Below, in pieces: positions 23,484-37,528 of a stretch of 64,000 nt of DNA; within the stretch, counting starts at the first letter, position 1; every line of letters starts with the position of its first letter. Origin of the DNA: Paralvinella palmiformis (Eukaryota > Annelida > Polychaeta > Terebellida > Alvinellidae); NCBI GenBank assembly GCA_025642065.1, contig JAODUP010000272.1:430001-494000 (forward strand), given 5' to 3'. Below the pieces are notes generated by a model. That model worked only from the letters and a program-made list of their open reading frames with translations. It searched no databases and was not told the DNA's origin. Position numbers and translations under genes: made by a program.

Positions 23484-25503
23484 GCATTTTGACGATAGTT
23501 CCCGCTGTACACACAATGTGTCTTACTCTTGTGTTTCTCGTTTCTCATTATTTTCATTTTGACGATAGTTCCCGCTGTACACACAATGTGTCTTACTCTA
23601 GTGTTTCTCGTTTCTCATTATTTTCATTTTGACGATAGTTCCCACTGTACACACAATGTGTCTTACTCTTGTGTTTCTCGTTTCTCATTATTTTCATTTT
23701 GACGATAGTTCCCGCTGTACACACAATGTGTCTTACTCTAGTGTTTCTCGTTTCTCATTATTTTCATTTTGACGATAGTTCCCGCTGTACACACAATGTG
23801 TCTTACTCTAGTGTTTCTCGTTTCTCATTATTTTCATTTTGACGATAGTTCCCGCTGTACACACAATGTGTCTTACTCTAGTGTTTCTCGTTTCTCATTA
23901 TTTTCATTTTGACGATAGTTCCCGCTGTACACACAATGTGTCTTACTCTAGTGTTTCTCGTTTCTCATTATTTTCATTTTGACGATAGTTCCCGCTGTAC
24001 ACACAATGTGTCTTACTCTAGTGTTTCTCGTTTCTCATTATTTTCATTTTGACGATAGTTCCCGCTGTACACACAATGTGTCTTACTCTAGTGTTTCTCG
24101 TTTCTCATTATTTTCATTTTGACGATAGTTCCCGCTGTACACACAATGTGTCTTACTCTAGTGTTTCTCGTTTCTCATTATTTTCATTTTGACGATAGTT
24201 CCCACTGTACACACAATGTGTCTTACTCTAGTGTTTCTCGTTTCTCATTATTTTCATTTTGACGATAGTTCCCGCTGTACACACAATGTGTCTTACTCTA
24301 GTGTTTCTCGTTTCTCATTATTTTCATTTTGACGATAGTTCCCACTGTACACACAATGTGTCTTACTCTAGTGTTTCTCGTTTCTCATTATTTTCATTTT
24401 GACGATAGTTCCCGGTGTACACACTATGTGTCTTACTCTAGTGTTTCTCGTTTCTCATTATTTTCATTTTGACGATAGTTCCCACTGTACACACAATGTG
24501 TCTTACTCTAGTGTTTCTCGTTTCTCATTATTTTCATTTTGACGATAGTTCCCGCTGTACACACAATGTGTCTTACTCTAGTGTTTCTCGTTTCTCATTA
24601 TTTTCATTTTGACGATAGTTCCCACTGTACACACAATGTGTCTTACTCTAGTGTTTCTCGTTTCTCATTATTTTCATTTTGACGATAGTTCCCGCTGTAC
24701 ACACAATGTGTCTTACTCTAGTGTTTCTCGTTTCTCATTATTTTCATTTTGACGATAGTTCCCACTGTACACACAATGTGTCTTACTCTAGTGTTTCTCG
24801 TTTCTCATTATTTTCATTTTGACGATAGTTCCCGCTGTACACACAATGTGTCTTACTCTAGTGTTTCTCGTTTCTCATTATTTTCATTTTGACGATAGTT
24901 CCCGGTGTACACACAATGTGTCTTACTCTAGTGTTTCTCGTTTCTCATTATTTTCATTTTGACGATAGTTCCCGCTGTACACACAATGTGTCTTACTCTA
25001 GTGTTTCTCGTTTCTCATTATTTTCATTTTGACGATAGTTCCCCTGTACACACAATGTGTCTTACTCTAGTGTTTCTCGTTTCTCATTATTTTCATTTTG
25101 ACGATAGTTCCCGCTGTACACACAATGTGTCTTACTCTAGTGTTTCTCGTTTCTCATTATTTTCATTTTGACGATAGTTCCCGCTGTACACACAATGTGT
25201 CTTACTCTAGTGTTTCTCGTTTCTCATTATTTTCATTTTGACGATAGTTCCCACTGTACACACAATGTGTCTTACTCTAGTGTTTCTCGTTTCTCATTAT
25301 TTTCATTTTGACGATAGTTCCCACTGTATACACAATGTGTCTTACTCTAGTGTTTCTCGTTTCTCATTATTTTCATTTTGACGATAGTTCCCGCTGTACA
25401 CACAATGTGTCTTACTCTAGTGTTTCTCGTTTCTCATTATTTCCATTTTGACGATAGTTCCCGGTGTACACACAATGTGTCTTACTCTAGTGTTTCTCGT
25501 TTT
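23484..25503. repeat. 70-bp tandem satellite, 29 copies
   Basis: The unit contains TTTTGACGATAGTTCCC, TGTACACACAATGTGT and CTTACTCTAGTGTTTCTCG and repeats every 70 bp with very few changes. One copy (near 25041) has a one-base deletion. Variation is concentrated at CCC(G/A)CTG or CCCGGTG, and T/A before GTGTTTC marks the first copies. Between about 24200 and 24840 the A and G variants alternate, which suggests 140-bp dimers as a later amplification unit. Confidence 0.97.
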
Positions 25504-25550
25504 GGTTGATGTTTACTCTGGTTTGGATTACTTCAGTGCTTTTGAAACCA

Positions 25551-25830
25551 CGCTGTGAACTATGTTACTATTACTTTGTGAACCATATGTTAATATTACG
25601 TCATGAATCATGTGTTACTATTAAGCTGTGAACTATGTGTTACTATTACGCTGTGAACCACATGTTCCTACTATGCTGTCAACATTGAGTTGCTATAACC
25701 ATATGTTACCATTACTCCGTGAACCATATATTACTATTACGTTGCGAGTCATATGTTACTATAGCGTTGCGAACCATAAGTTACCATTACGCTGTGAACT
25801 ATATGTTACTATTAGGCTATTAACCTATTT
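25551..25830. repeat. Degenerate 25-bp minisatellite
   Basis: Units of the type CTGTGAACCATATGTTACTA recur about every 25-26 bp for roughly ten copies, far more diverged than the neighbouring satellite. The two arrays are only about 50 bp apart. Confidence 0.75.
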
Positions 25831-26929
25831 ATTAAAATAGTTTATGGTTGTATGGTTAAATAGTAATACTTCTGATTGTTTGATCGATTTGATTATGTAG
25901 CGTGAAGCTCTCGGTAATTTGATAATGGCATAAGGTTTCAGGTGAGCTGCGAAGAGATGCCAAAAGATGCATATCTTCTTAATTAGCCAATTAAGTAGGC
26001 GTATAATATGTAGTATTAGTTTGATATTAGTTTTTATTTAAAACAAATATTTATCATCCACCCCAAAAAGCTGTGATGCGATCCCGAAATGACGAGGGTC
26101 ACATAACGAAACAAGCCACCAAATATTTGTTATCATTAATCAAGCACTGTTTGATAATATTCAATTTTTATTTCGATAATTTGTTTTCTGTGGCGATGTT
26201 TATACTTGTAATACGTTCTTTATTGTCTTTTATGTGGGGTGGGAGAGGTGGCAAAGGAAAAAGTCCTCATTTTCGACCGGAGTGCAAAATATGTCTTTAG
26301 TTTCTTGGAAATGACCAGTATTAACTGATGGGTAGTGACTTTAACGCGTTTGGATGAAGCATCCAAGTTTTGCTAAATCAAAAATGTCATTATTTAGTCA
26401 GGAATATATTCCAAAAGCAGTAATGACATTTGCAATTATTTCAAGGTATTCCACTCTCAATGAATGGACCATCACTGTTAGTAATTCTAATAATGTCTCA
26501 CTTGAGTTGTGATTGTAGCACAACATTAGGTATTGTTAAATTGTTTTACATCTATTCCATGGCATTCTGGATACGGAAATGCGTTACAGTCTACGGCCTA
26601 TGGCCAATTCGATATGGAGTGACTGGGCGTAGAAGGGCACCTGTTTCGGTATTCGTTTACGGGATGAGGAATCCCTGTGAGCGATGCCTCCGAAAATCAG
26701 CAGCAGTGATATCGATATTATATTCAAACTACCGTGCCAAGTATTGAAGCAGGTTACATGGAAAAAAACATGAATTTCTTCTATTATAATGGCCGAAATG
26801 GCAATTATGTTACGTGGCCTGGCTACCTCAAATGAGAGAGACGCATATGGGTCTGTAATTTACTGCTTCACCGCGGGAACTAATTCTGAAAAAAATTGAA
26901 TTTACAATATATGGCATATTCGGTGGAGA

Positions 26930-27030
26930 AAATCTTGCCAGTTGCCTGGTTAAATAACAAACTGCTCCCACTATGGTGTCCCGACCGGGATTCCTATGAC
27001 AAAGTCCTATACGCTCTAACCGGTAAGTCC
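26930..27030 (-). repeat. tRNA-like dispersed repeat, copy 2
   Basis: CCAGTTGCCTGGTT...AACTGCTCCCACTATGGTGTC is a diverged copy of the block at 1160-1290. The CCGGGATTC segment looks like an inverted B box. Confidence 0.4.
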
Positions 27031-27450
27031 AAATATGCGATTTTACTCAAGAATTACTTCCAAATTACTTCAAATTTCAGGGATTCACGCCAAGTCAAGC
27101 TCGATATTCCATAGAGTGGATAGTTTAAAATGTATTCATGCATCAAAGTTTATAAACGTGTTTGGAAATTGGTGGCTATCTTTGAAAACTCAATCGCCAT
27201 TTTGTTTTTTTTAAGCGATAATGACAATTTTTTAAATCAAGCTGTTTTCTTTTCTTCTTTTCGTTTTGTCTTCTTTTCTAGTATGATCGATGATGACGAA
27301 TTCCGAAACATCTTACGATTGTACCGTATATTTGAAGGTTAATTAATCAATTAATTACATCAGTATCCATTCTTCCGCAGCATTACCGGTACATTAAGAC
27401 TGGCTTTTACGACAATCAGTTATCAAACACAACCTGAATATATTGTATTT

Positions 27451-27487
<37 letters not shown>

Positions 27488-27933
27488 GTAACATAACACA
27501 ATTAAACAAAAGGCACAACGACCATAACAACAATAATACTGATACATATTTTGTGAAAGACAATCGCTATTAATATCCGACGTTTGTCTCTCCATCTTTC
27601 TCTTTGAGCGCGACACCAAAACAGACATTAATATAAAATATTTAAACAGGTAACAACAAAATGGAACTGAAACAAGACAATGGGATGTTATAGTAATTAA
27701 TTGTAACCGTTACGTTAATAGAATATTCGTTTTACGATATTATTTGCTATTATTGTTAATATTGTTATTATCATCATCATCATCATAATCATCATCATCA
27801 TCATTATCATGATCACCGTCATCGATTTCTTTCTCTCACGAAATTAACCGATTGCAAATATTCCTTTTTAAAGCTATTTACCTCTGTTGAATAGACTTAA
27901 TAATCCTGTTATGTTTGCCTTTTCCTAATCTCT

Positions 27934-30697
27934 CTAGTCAACATCTTCCTTTTTATCGGCGGATTCCGACCCACCGTCCTGATGAATATCTGCAGCCTCC
28001 GTGATATCGGCTTGTAGCAGATCATCCGGAGCGGCGGCAATTGGCGACGGTGGGGATCCCGACTTCGGACGTTCTCGGTCGCCAGTGTCCTGATCCTTTC
28101 TATCATCCCCGGTATCCATCTCCTCGTTGGCGTCGCTCTTTTCGCGTTTTGCCTCTTTCCTCGTCTCGTTCTGAACGACGGTAGCTTTGTTATCCGGCTT
28201 CCCGCGGTTGCCCTTCCCAAATGTGACTTCGATCCTCAGAGGACGAGTCACCTGTCCGCGATGCCATTTTCGGTACCCGCTGACCGGAGCATCGATCAGT
28301 ATCGTCGTCTTTCCGACCGTCGTGTGTTCCGTTGTCACTCGCGGCCTGTTCGATCTATCGACGACGTCGACGTCCTGCCATAAGTCGCCCTGTGGATTGA
28401 GATCCATTTTGTAGTTTTCCGGCGGACGCAGTACGGGCAGAACCCGGGAGGCGTTCGGCTCTTCCCACCGTATCTTCCCCTTGTGACTCGTTTCGGGGCG
28501 GCGCGATTCTCCGAATACTTGGATGCGTTTGAACTTGCGCAGATAACCGCGCCTCTGTTTTCCGGAGCAGGCGGTCTGGCCGGTCGATTGCTGTGCTTCC
28601 TGAACGTTAGATAAAGCGGCCTGGTGTTCTCTGGTGGAGGCGTCAGGGCCGACTTTGCTTTTGAGCTTTTCGCTCCGAGTTGGACAACCACGCGACAGGA
28701 GAAACCGCTGAAGGGAATTCGATACCGACCCGGTGTCGTGATTCTTCGTCCTTCTCTTGGCGGGTTCGTCGCCGTTTAGATCCAGATTGATAACGGCCGT
28801 TTTCTCCCGTTTAATCTCATTCAGCGTCCGATTCAGAAAGCCGTCGCTCGGACATTTATACAGAAACTTCGTCCCACTTCTCTTGTATGGCCACGGTACC
28901 GCTGCCCGATCCGACCCGTCCTGCGTTATCTGGTCCTCTTTGACCAAGTTGCCGTGGTCATCTTGACGAGTGACATTTCGCCTGTCTTCGTCGTAGCTTC
29001 TTGACTGCGCCATAATCGGATCGCAGCTAGAATTGCTCGTCGAATTAACGATAGATAAAACGTCACTCGTGAATTTTGCTCGTCGTGAGCTTTCCAAATC
29101 CGAATACCAATCCTTGTGCAACGCGTTGACTTTCCCGATTCCTCTGGCTCGTCCGTCGTCCAGCTTTCTTAGCAGCGTCTTTCTATATTTGCTGCGAGCC
29201 TTCGACAGCTGTTCTTCGGAAAACGTTTTCAATTTCAGTAGCGACTTCTGACGAAGCAGATAGGTCTCCTTGTACATTTCGCCCTGTTTCACGTCGGTTT
29301 CGTGCTGAGGTAGGCGAAGATCTTGAAACTTCCGTTTGTGGTCCAGAAAACAGACGTCGGTGTGCGTGCCGGGGAGATGTTTCTTGCCCTCCCATGACTT
29401 CTCCGAGTAGATTTCTCTTTCGTGCGCAGTCATCTCATCCGTACTCACCTTCGGCAGGAAGATCGGCGGCAGTGGAATGTGCAGTTTTCTTTCGAGTTTC
29501 AGCTGCATGTGATCTCCGATCTTTTGTAGGCTGCTTTCGTCGATCATCTGAATGCGGTTTCCGTTCTGCGCCGCCGTCGTATTATTCCCAAGATTTTCAA
29601 TTTCTTTGCCATTCAGCTGGTTGGGCAAATCTCTGATATTCGGATCATCTTGGCGAAACTGAGATGTCTGTGCTGTATACAGGTGATCGCCGTTGGATGG
29701 GACTTCACCACTCTTTGTCGGTGGCGTGCTCGGCAAATTATTCACGTGTAGCATCTGAGGTCCCTCTGGTTGGTCATTTTGATTGGATTTTCTCACGGTT
29801 CGATTCCCATATCTTGGAGGCTGTACTTCCACTAGGGACGAGTACCTGGCAAGGTCGTCGCTGTCGGCCAGGTTTTGCGGCAGGTCTACGATGAACTTGG
29901 CCAGTGCTCTTTGGTCGCTGTACCCGGGCTTCGTCAGCTGGCTGTTGTACTTCCTTACGAAGCTGTGCATTAGCTTCTTCGCCTCTTTCGAGTCGTACCA
30001 CGAACGCGGATCCGTATAGTCAATGCCCTGGCCGCAAAGACCCGGATTACTCCTCGAGTACAGTTCGTGCGGGCTCATCACTTCACCTTTCTGGTGACCC
30101 GTCATGGCCAACTTCTCGATGTGTCTATCCATCACCGATAGATCGATGATGTGTTTCAGCGTCGCCGGTTCCGGAGTTGTACACGGTGCCCGATTTCCGG
30201 TGCTGCCGCTGTCGGAGCTCAATGTGGAGTATTCATTCAGCAAGTTGCTAAAAAATATGACAAAATGTATTTATTATAGCGCTGTCGATCGTTCTCGCTG
30301 TTTATGTCCAATAGCAATATTGGACTCATGCGTCCCCATAATGTGTGTATGTCCATACACGAACATACTTATGTTCCAAAAACCACTGCAACCACTATTA
30401 CTTTTATAACCACCACTATTACTATTGATATACTGCTGTTGCTAATACTAATCCAACAACTGCTGCTGCTACTTCCCCTAATACTACTTACTATTACTAC
30501 TAATGCTAGTACTACTACTGCTACTATTACAACTACTACTACGACGACGACAACTATTTTTCTTACTACTACTATTATTATTATTATTATTATTACTACT
30601 ACTACTATTACTACTACTACAATCACTACAACTACGATAACAACTATTTCTAATGATGATGATGATGATTATCATCATCATCATCATCGTCGTCATT

Positions 30698-30732
<35 letters not shown>

Positions 30733-31929
30733 AATACTAATAATGATGATGATGATAATAATAATAATAATAATAATAATGATACTATTATTCAAACAAA
30801 TGTATATCAGGGATACAGTGTGCAGCGTACCACATATCGTCTAAAATCATTCATCCAATAATATATCCATGTCGTTGCCTTCGTCCAACCAACAACAGCC
30901 GACATTAACAAACGAATCGGACCGAAGTCCTCGGCTCATTGTGACTGTATCCCTTGGGACGGAAGCCATCCGAAATTACAGCCAATCAGCACCCAGTGAT
31001 CGCGACTTCCGGTACCGTACATCACGCCATTCAAACAAGAAATAATATTCACCGATCTTACCCGAGTTAAGTCACCCATAAACGTTGATTTTAATCCGCC
31101 TGTTAAACTTGATCTTCTCGGAAGTTTAAATATCCAAGAATAGTTTTGCTGTACAGTGCAACCACCAACTGCGCAATCGATCATTGCTGAGCATCGAATC
31201 GGTCGTAGCATCGGAGTTTCACGGCGTTGACAGCTCCCACCGTACATGTTGATAGGTGTCGCTGGGGACGTCCATTTCCAACCAGATATCGATGGGTTTC
31301 GGACAAAAGCCTCTAGTCCCGGGGTATTAATGGATTAGACGGGCCACACCTGGTCTAACTCGGCGTTCGCGTGGTTTTTAATCTCGTCAGCGTTCACTCG
31401 AAGAGCTTTTTTCGGCGATCCTCCCAATCCTTCTGCGTCGTAGGCCACTGTAATATGTACGTGGCTCGCACGGGCTAATATAAGCCGGCTACCACACCAG
31501 TAACACCTCGAACGGACGATATAAATTCCCGTAGAAGGCCTCCGTAGAATATTGACAGATACTTAAGAATGATGTCTCAGTAGATTTCTCGCCTGGATCT
31601 CGTCTCAACGACACGGGCCTCTTATGCATTTGCTGACAAAACATACAGCCATGAGAGGGAGGGGGCGAACCTAGGTGAAGACAGCTACTGCAATGAATAA
31701 TTTAAATGTTATTTTTTGGGAATTGCCAGGATGTTGTCTGATTTCCCGTAAACCGAAAATTGTCTCTTCCACCGGAGGTTTAGGGGATATTTATCGGGTG
31801 TCGTGAGACATGGGATCAATAACTTTATGTCCTTAGTACGTTCAAGTACATTGTCTAACATTGATTGATGCGTAGTGTCATGGCTCTCTCTTTCTCTCTC
31901 TCTCTGTCTCTCTCTCTCGCTCTCTGTAC

Positions 31930-32000
<71 letters not shown>

Positions 32001-33304
32001 TGTTTTTATCTATCTATCTATTTATCTTTCACTCAGTTTCTTACTCACTCATTTACTCATTCACTCAGACTCCGCCCTTATCTGGACGTAATAAAAAATA
32101 CACATAGATTTTCTAATTATAGTACCCACTGTCCTAAAGATGAGTCAAAAGCTATCCCGAATATTTATAGAGAAATGCTTTGATGTGTTGGTTGGCTTTC
32201 GGTAGAGAAGACTCAGTACTATTCTCGTATTCAGTATTTACCTTCGACCGCGTTGTAAACACTCAAGTAGGCGGTATTGATTTCAAAGAGATGAATTCGT
32301 TGTGGATATAGGTCGCGCGCGTGAATGCGTGCATAGAATATCTCGATGTTACGAACTGCCATGCACAAACATGCACATGCAGACGTTCGTGCCCACTGGC
32401 ACCAATAATCCATAATATTTCGGCGAGATTGTATGGGCTGATTACTTTACATAGTCACCAAAGGATACAACACCCTTGGTGCAATCGGTTGTACGATGCA
32501 CTCAGAACTTCCACGCCGTGGATTCGAATCTTTTAGCGTGGCATCTGTCTTTATGAGATGTTTCGTCTCCCTCAATAAACGACGCCCCGTTTGTATGAAG
32601 CGAGACGAACACTGAAGCGAAACGAAATAACAACTCCCCTCCGCCCCCACCACATCGCACTCACTCAGACACTCGGTCATCTCACTCACTCACTTCACTC
32701 ATTCACCGACTCGCAAGCCGAACCAGCGGTGAACGACAACAAACAAGACCTCTTCTTGCCTAAACCAAAAGCGTAAGGCTCAACAAAACCACCTCAAACA
32801 AACTACTCACGCGGATTACGGTACTACGATGGTTAAGACATCAATCGTAATTGGTGCAGTCATGCGATGATGATGATTGATGTTTCGCGGTCACTTTTGT
32901 GCACACGGTAGGCTAAATGGGTCGAGCAACCTCCTAATGTAATGAAGCGAAGTCAAAGATGAAACAATCTTCAGATATGCCCACGCCGAGATTCGAACTC
33001 AGGTGGTAGTGATCTGTGATCCGTGCCCGGCCTCCATCGACAAAAACGCTGTCAATTATCCCGTCATCAATGCGGCGACATTAGCGCCTCACATCGGACG
33101 AAGCCGTCAACAATCGACGAACTGGATCGGTAATAATTGTGGCAATTGACGTGCTCCAGTTCGGTGCTCTCTTCGCGCCAGACATCCAGCGGCGGACGAG
33201 ATCGGTTTGTATTATATGAGCCAGGGCCGCGGAGGCCACTGTTCCGGTTAGCGTGTAGGTAAGCCGGGATTACCATACCGTAGAACTAATGATCCGCGGA
33301 CACA

Positions 33305-33344
<40 letters not shown>

Positions 33345-34436
33345 AATATACTTCGTAAGCTGGTGTTACAGGTCTCTTTGTACTCGGAGCGGCTATTACG
33401 TTGACACCCTCACAGACTGATAGGCTGTATTCATCGCCGAGCTGTGTGTGTGTGTGTGTGGTTTCTATGGGCGTTTCATGAAGGGGGGAGGGTTGAGCGA
33501 CTTCCATTAGGTAGTTGTTAGAGTCTTGTGTTAAAAAAATTCAGGTTCCCACTCAAATCCACGTATTACCTGTATTTGTGGGATGTTTCATCTGATTATC
33601 TATCATTTTCTTCCGGAGTTGCCCATCAATCGTCCGAAGCGTGAACAATGCCGGAAATAAATAACAATAACACACACAGAGAGACAGATATAGTGAGAGA
33701 GAAAGAAACAGACACACACACACACACATACTCAGTCGCACACTCATTCACCCCCTCTATATCTGTTACTATATATATATATATATATATATATCACAAT
33801 GCATGTATGTGGATATGTGCCCGTGCTCGTGCCAGTACACGCACTTGTTTCTCTAACTATTTATCATTCTGTGTACGCGTCACCGCGCCTCTAGCGGCGA
33901 CCATTGGAAATCAACCGCCGGAACTGAACACATTCTTCTAACACCAATAATCAGCCTACGGCCGGCTAGCCGTTGTTTACTAATCAACGTATTTAATCAT
34001 TACTTGCCACTTAGTACCCGATCACTGGCAGATCATCCACAGATTATCGCCCTGTATACCTACAATCAATACCGTAATACCGCTAACGGACGCCACAAGA
34101 CCAGCGCTCCAAATGACGTTTCGCCGGAATTAACCGTAATAACGTGAACAAGCCGCCGTAAGTAAATTCTTTCACGCCGGCGAGGGTGGGGGGCTGCAGT
34201 AGTTGATGTCGTGCCAGGGATATTTTCGGAGGCGTTCCGTGTTGACGATCAGTCTGGAAGTCTTTTCCTGCGTAGCGCTAATGCACAAGAGAAGTCAAGC
34301 TTTTTGTTGTGGGGAAGGTTTGTTGACAATCGAATGTTGTATCGAATTTATCCGTTATGAGGATTCGAGTGGAAAGAAAGATTTGCACCTAAAATGGTTC
34401 ATGATATCAAATTTTTAACATACTTTACGCAACAAT

Positions 34437-34472
<36 letters not shown>

Positions 34473-36906
34473 TACGTGCGTGTGTGTGAGCGCTAGCAAT
34501 AATAAATAGAGAACTGACACCGAGAATCTCGAATCATGATTGTGCCTGTTGCCTCTATTCTAGAACTATTTATTGTATGGATGGATGTTTGAATTAACTA
34601 TAAAATTTGGCCAGAATGATTTGACCAGTTTGTGCCAGTTTCTACCATTCCTTTCGGTTACTACACAGTTCTTCTACTATCCTGAAAGAAACAGGTTTGC
34701 GTTTTAAGTCTAACCCTGGACCAGATAACCCGTAATTCCGTAAGACCCGTTCTGGAGGACACATTCCGGAGCACCCAATCTGGAGAACCCAATCACAGAT
34801 GTGCTGAAGAGGAAACGAACTAGATGTCATTTAGCAGATGAACCTCGAACTAATTGACACAGGGTTAGCAGATATAGAGATCTAAATGTTCTGAGGTACA
34901 AGGTGACCCGTAAGTGGCTTTTCCATTTAAAATCTGAGTGAGTGAGTGAGTGAGTGAGTGAGTGAGTGAGTGAGTGAGTGAGTGAGTGAGTGAGTGAGAC
35001 TTAATGGTATAATAATTAAGTGTTATTTCTTTTCATTCGCATTTTATTCGCGTTACAATAAGTCTAATTCTTCCTGCGGTTACGGTTTCCAGTTCCTCCT
35101 CAACCTCCACCTCAACCCCCCCCCCAATTCACCCGCTTGTACTATCAAGGCGTCAAGGAGTGAAATACCACGCGGACAATGTCCACAAGATCTCGACATA
35201 TCTATTCGTCCTCACGAAAAAAATGATGCATCACTTAATCCATAAAGCTCAAGATTTGCACAACAGCCTCGAGATTACTCGTTTATTATTAAACATAAGG
35301 GCTCCGTAGGGATATCTGACAAACGGATTGTATTTGGAGCGAACATGTATACAAACATACACAGTCATACCTGGTTTCGTGACTATGGTATAAAGCGCAG
35401 GAATGATTTAGCACCAACTGTCAACACACACTCACAAAAGATTTGTGAGCGCGATTCAAAAACTGCGAAGACGAAAAGCAAGTGATCTTCGCTAACAAAC
35501 TCGGTGTCCTTTACATTCTGTGGTAATCATCAACGTAGTGTCTGAAACTTGCTACTTGAAACTTGGCGGGAGATCCCTAACTTGAATCGCATCAACAACC
35601 TTTAAATGTTTACAGAACTTAATTACGTCTTCTCATTTGTCAATATATAATTCTATCGATATTGAACCGATGAGATGGATGAATGGATGATTGATGTTTG
35701 ACGGCCACTTGTGTGCACAAGGTAGGCTAAATGGGCCGAACGACCTCCAAGGGTAATGAGGCGAATTGAAAGATGAAACACCCTTCAGATAAGCCCACGC
35801 CGAGATTCGAACTCGAGCGGTTGAGATGTGTGGCCAATCAGACTCGATCGCAGTCTAGTCAATTAATTCGAAGAAATAAACCTTCAGTACTGTGTGCAGG
35901 ATGTTTCATTCATCAATCAAACCGCTCAGCCTGGGTATCCGTTCACTTTATTCAAATTAGTTTCTATTATTAAGCGTTCGCGAGCTTTACATCATCAATG
36001 TGTTTCTATCCAGTCATCGGGATCTCCAACGTAACGTTCCCAATCCGGAATCCAAATTTTCTACTATTAGCCACATAACCCGCCATTTAAAGATACTCAC
36101 TCACCGACAGAAAATAAGAACCGCCATTCTGTACGTCTTAATAGAGTCCTTTATTGACAACGCTTGTCCTAGCTGAGAATATCACAATAATGTATACTTT
36201 TATATAAGTATATCTTTTAATCGCGATGTTGTCAGTAAATAGATTACTAATTACCTTTCTTACTCAGCCAACAAGGACATTATTTTTTTAAATAATTATG
36301 ATATGACATTTCGCTTCTCTTTCGCCTCCATGGTCTAAAACTGGTAGCGCGTTGGACCACCGATCACTACCATCACTCGAATCTCAGGCGTGGACATATC
36401 TGAGGGATGTTTCATCTTTGACTTCGCTTCATTACTTTTGGAGGTCCCGTGTGCACAAAGTGGCCGTAAAACATCGATCATCTTCATCATTATCATCATC
36501 TTCACTTTCGGGAGTCGTCGAGACACAATACCATCCCCGAGCGCATATCATAAATGCTGGTATTGCTCGCCGAGCCATTTTAGATGGTATTGTGATATTG
36601 GCCGTCTTCTCAGCAGCCAAAAAACCCAAAACAGAACCCTTTTTTTTTTCAGTCATAACGCGCTCGCTCGACCTACCTCGTTGATTGAAGCGATGACAGA
36701 GTGACGACGCAGTCATCCGAGCTGCCATCGACGTGTATCTGGGTGTCGTTGACGTCATATATGTCACCGAGACACACCTGGATCCCTTTATCCGTCTTCC
36801 CATGACACGCCACTGTTCCAGTCGCTCGTCCTATTATACCTTCTAATCCGAGACCCGGATGTGTCTTTCTGGATCCTATAGGTGCTCTCTCCTTTCTCCT
36901 GATCAT
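27934..36906 (-). CDS. Unrecognised charged 847-aa protein, two exons
   Basis: Exon 1 is 36906-36677 and exon 2 is 30247-27934. The donor ACGAG|GTAGGT and the acceptor TTTTTTAG|CAAC join in phase 2 to give ...STSNLL.... The ATG at 36906 is preceded in frame by a TAA ten codons upstream and has AACAAG before it, a fair start context. The 2.3-kb second exon has codon-like base composition and higher GC than its surroundings and no internal stop. I do not recognise the product. There is no signal peptide or membrane segment. A central region (about residues 330-480) is rich in Lys, Arg, Glu and Leu and may be helical, with PLPPIFLPKV before it. The C terminus (about residues 760-847) is rich in Lys, Glu, Asp and Pro and looks disordered. 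A role as a cytoplasmic or cytoskeletal scaffold is possible but only a guess. The 6.4-kb intron is full of repeats. Confidence 0.75.
30381..30800. repeat. Trinucleotide repeats (ACT)n, (ATT)n, (GAT)n
   Basis: Runs of ACT, then ATT, GAT, CAT and AAT follow one another in the large intron of the unknown minus-strand gene. The Thr, Ile, Met and Asp homopolymer frames over it are repeat artefacts. Confidence 0.9.
31888..31998. repeat. (CT)n(AT)n(GT)n microsatellite
   Basis: CT, AT and GT runs in sequence, followed by (CTAT)n and (ACTC)-like units to about 32070. Confidence 0.9.
32868..33035 (-). repeat. SINE, family A
   Basis: TTTTGTGCACACGGTAGGCT, GAGATTCGAACTC and a truncated tRNA head match the family A consensus on the minus strand. 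It is intronic in the unknown gene. Confidence 0.7.
34937..34999. repeat. (GTGA)n microsatellite
   Basis: About 15 perfect GTGA units, the same tetranucleotide as in the 5'-nucleotidase intron and, inverted, in the CACT arrays at the window end. Confidence 0.95.
35675..35850 (-). repeat. SINE, family A
   Basis: GATTGATGTTTGACGGCCAC, AAGGTAGGCTAAATGGGCC and GAGATTCGAACTCG identify a nearly complete copy on the minus strand. Confidence 0.75.
36330..36490 (+). repeat. SINE, family A
   Basis: TGGTCTAAAACTGGTAGCGC, CTCGAATCTCAGGCG and CACAAAGTGGCCGTAAAAC run head to tail on the plus strand. It lies about 190 bases downstream of the donor of exon 1 of the unknown minus-strand gene. Confidence 0.75.
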
Positions 36907-36927
36907 CTTGTTTTCCTTTCCTTGAAT

Positions 36928-37127
<200 letters not shown>

Positions 37128-37269
37128 AGTGTATAATAAGGCACAGGCACAGAGAATCTCGAACCGTGAATTCAAACTCTGGACGTTTCTTCAGGGACTG
37201 AATCCAGAGTGGCGACTTTTCTTCTGAGACATGTGTGATATAACCTTTTAAATGAAACTGTTTGCACTA

Positions 37270-37353
<84 letters not shown>

Positions 37354-37432
37354 GCTAGATATTTATATAATATATAAATAGCTTAGAAATAGGAATTAGG
37401 CTAAATTATTCACACACGCACGCACGTACGCA

Positions 37433-37472
<40 letters not shown>

Positions 37473-37494
37473 TTCGTGCGTGTGTCAGTCCCCC

Positions 37495-37528
<34 letters not shown>

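Larger units (their letters stand above)
20660..27933. other. Gene-free intergenic region with satellite DNA
   Basis: This region lies upstream of the 5'-nucleotidase start and downstream of the unknown minus-strand gene. I found no exon with recognisable content. It contains a LINE fragment, two SINE-type repeats, (ATT)n at 22832-22863, (AT)n at 23066-23107, the 70-bp satellite and a 25-bp minisatellite. Confidence 0.6.

Noticed and set aside
23484..25503. CRISPR-like array of regular repeats
   Set aside because: Units are contiguous 70-bp tandem copies with no unique spacers, in a eukaryotic genome; it is a satellite.
28187..30149. Plus-strand frames over 27.9-30.2 kb
   Set aside because: They are antisense shadows of the 2.3-kb coding exon of the minus-strand unknown gene.
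30241..30243. TTG as the start codon of the 769-codon minus-strand frame
   Set aside because: A TTTTTTAG acceptor lies just upstream at 30248 and joins in phase with an ATG-started exon at 36906-36677, so TTG is an internal Leu codon.
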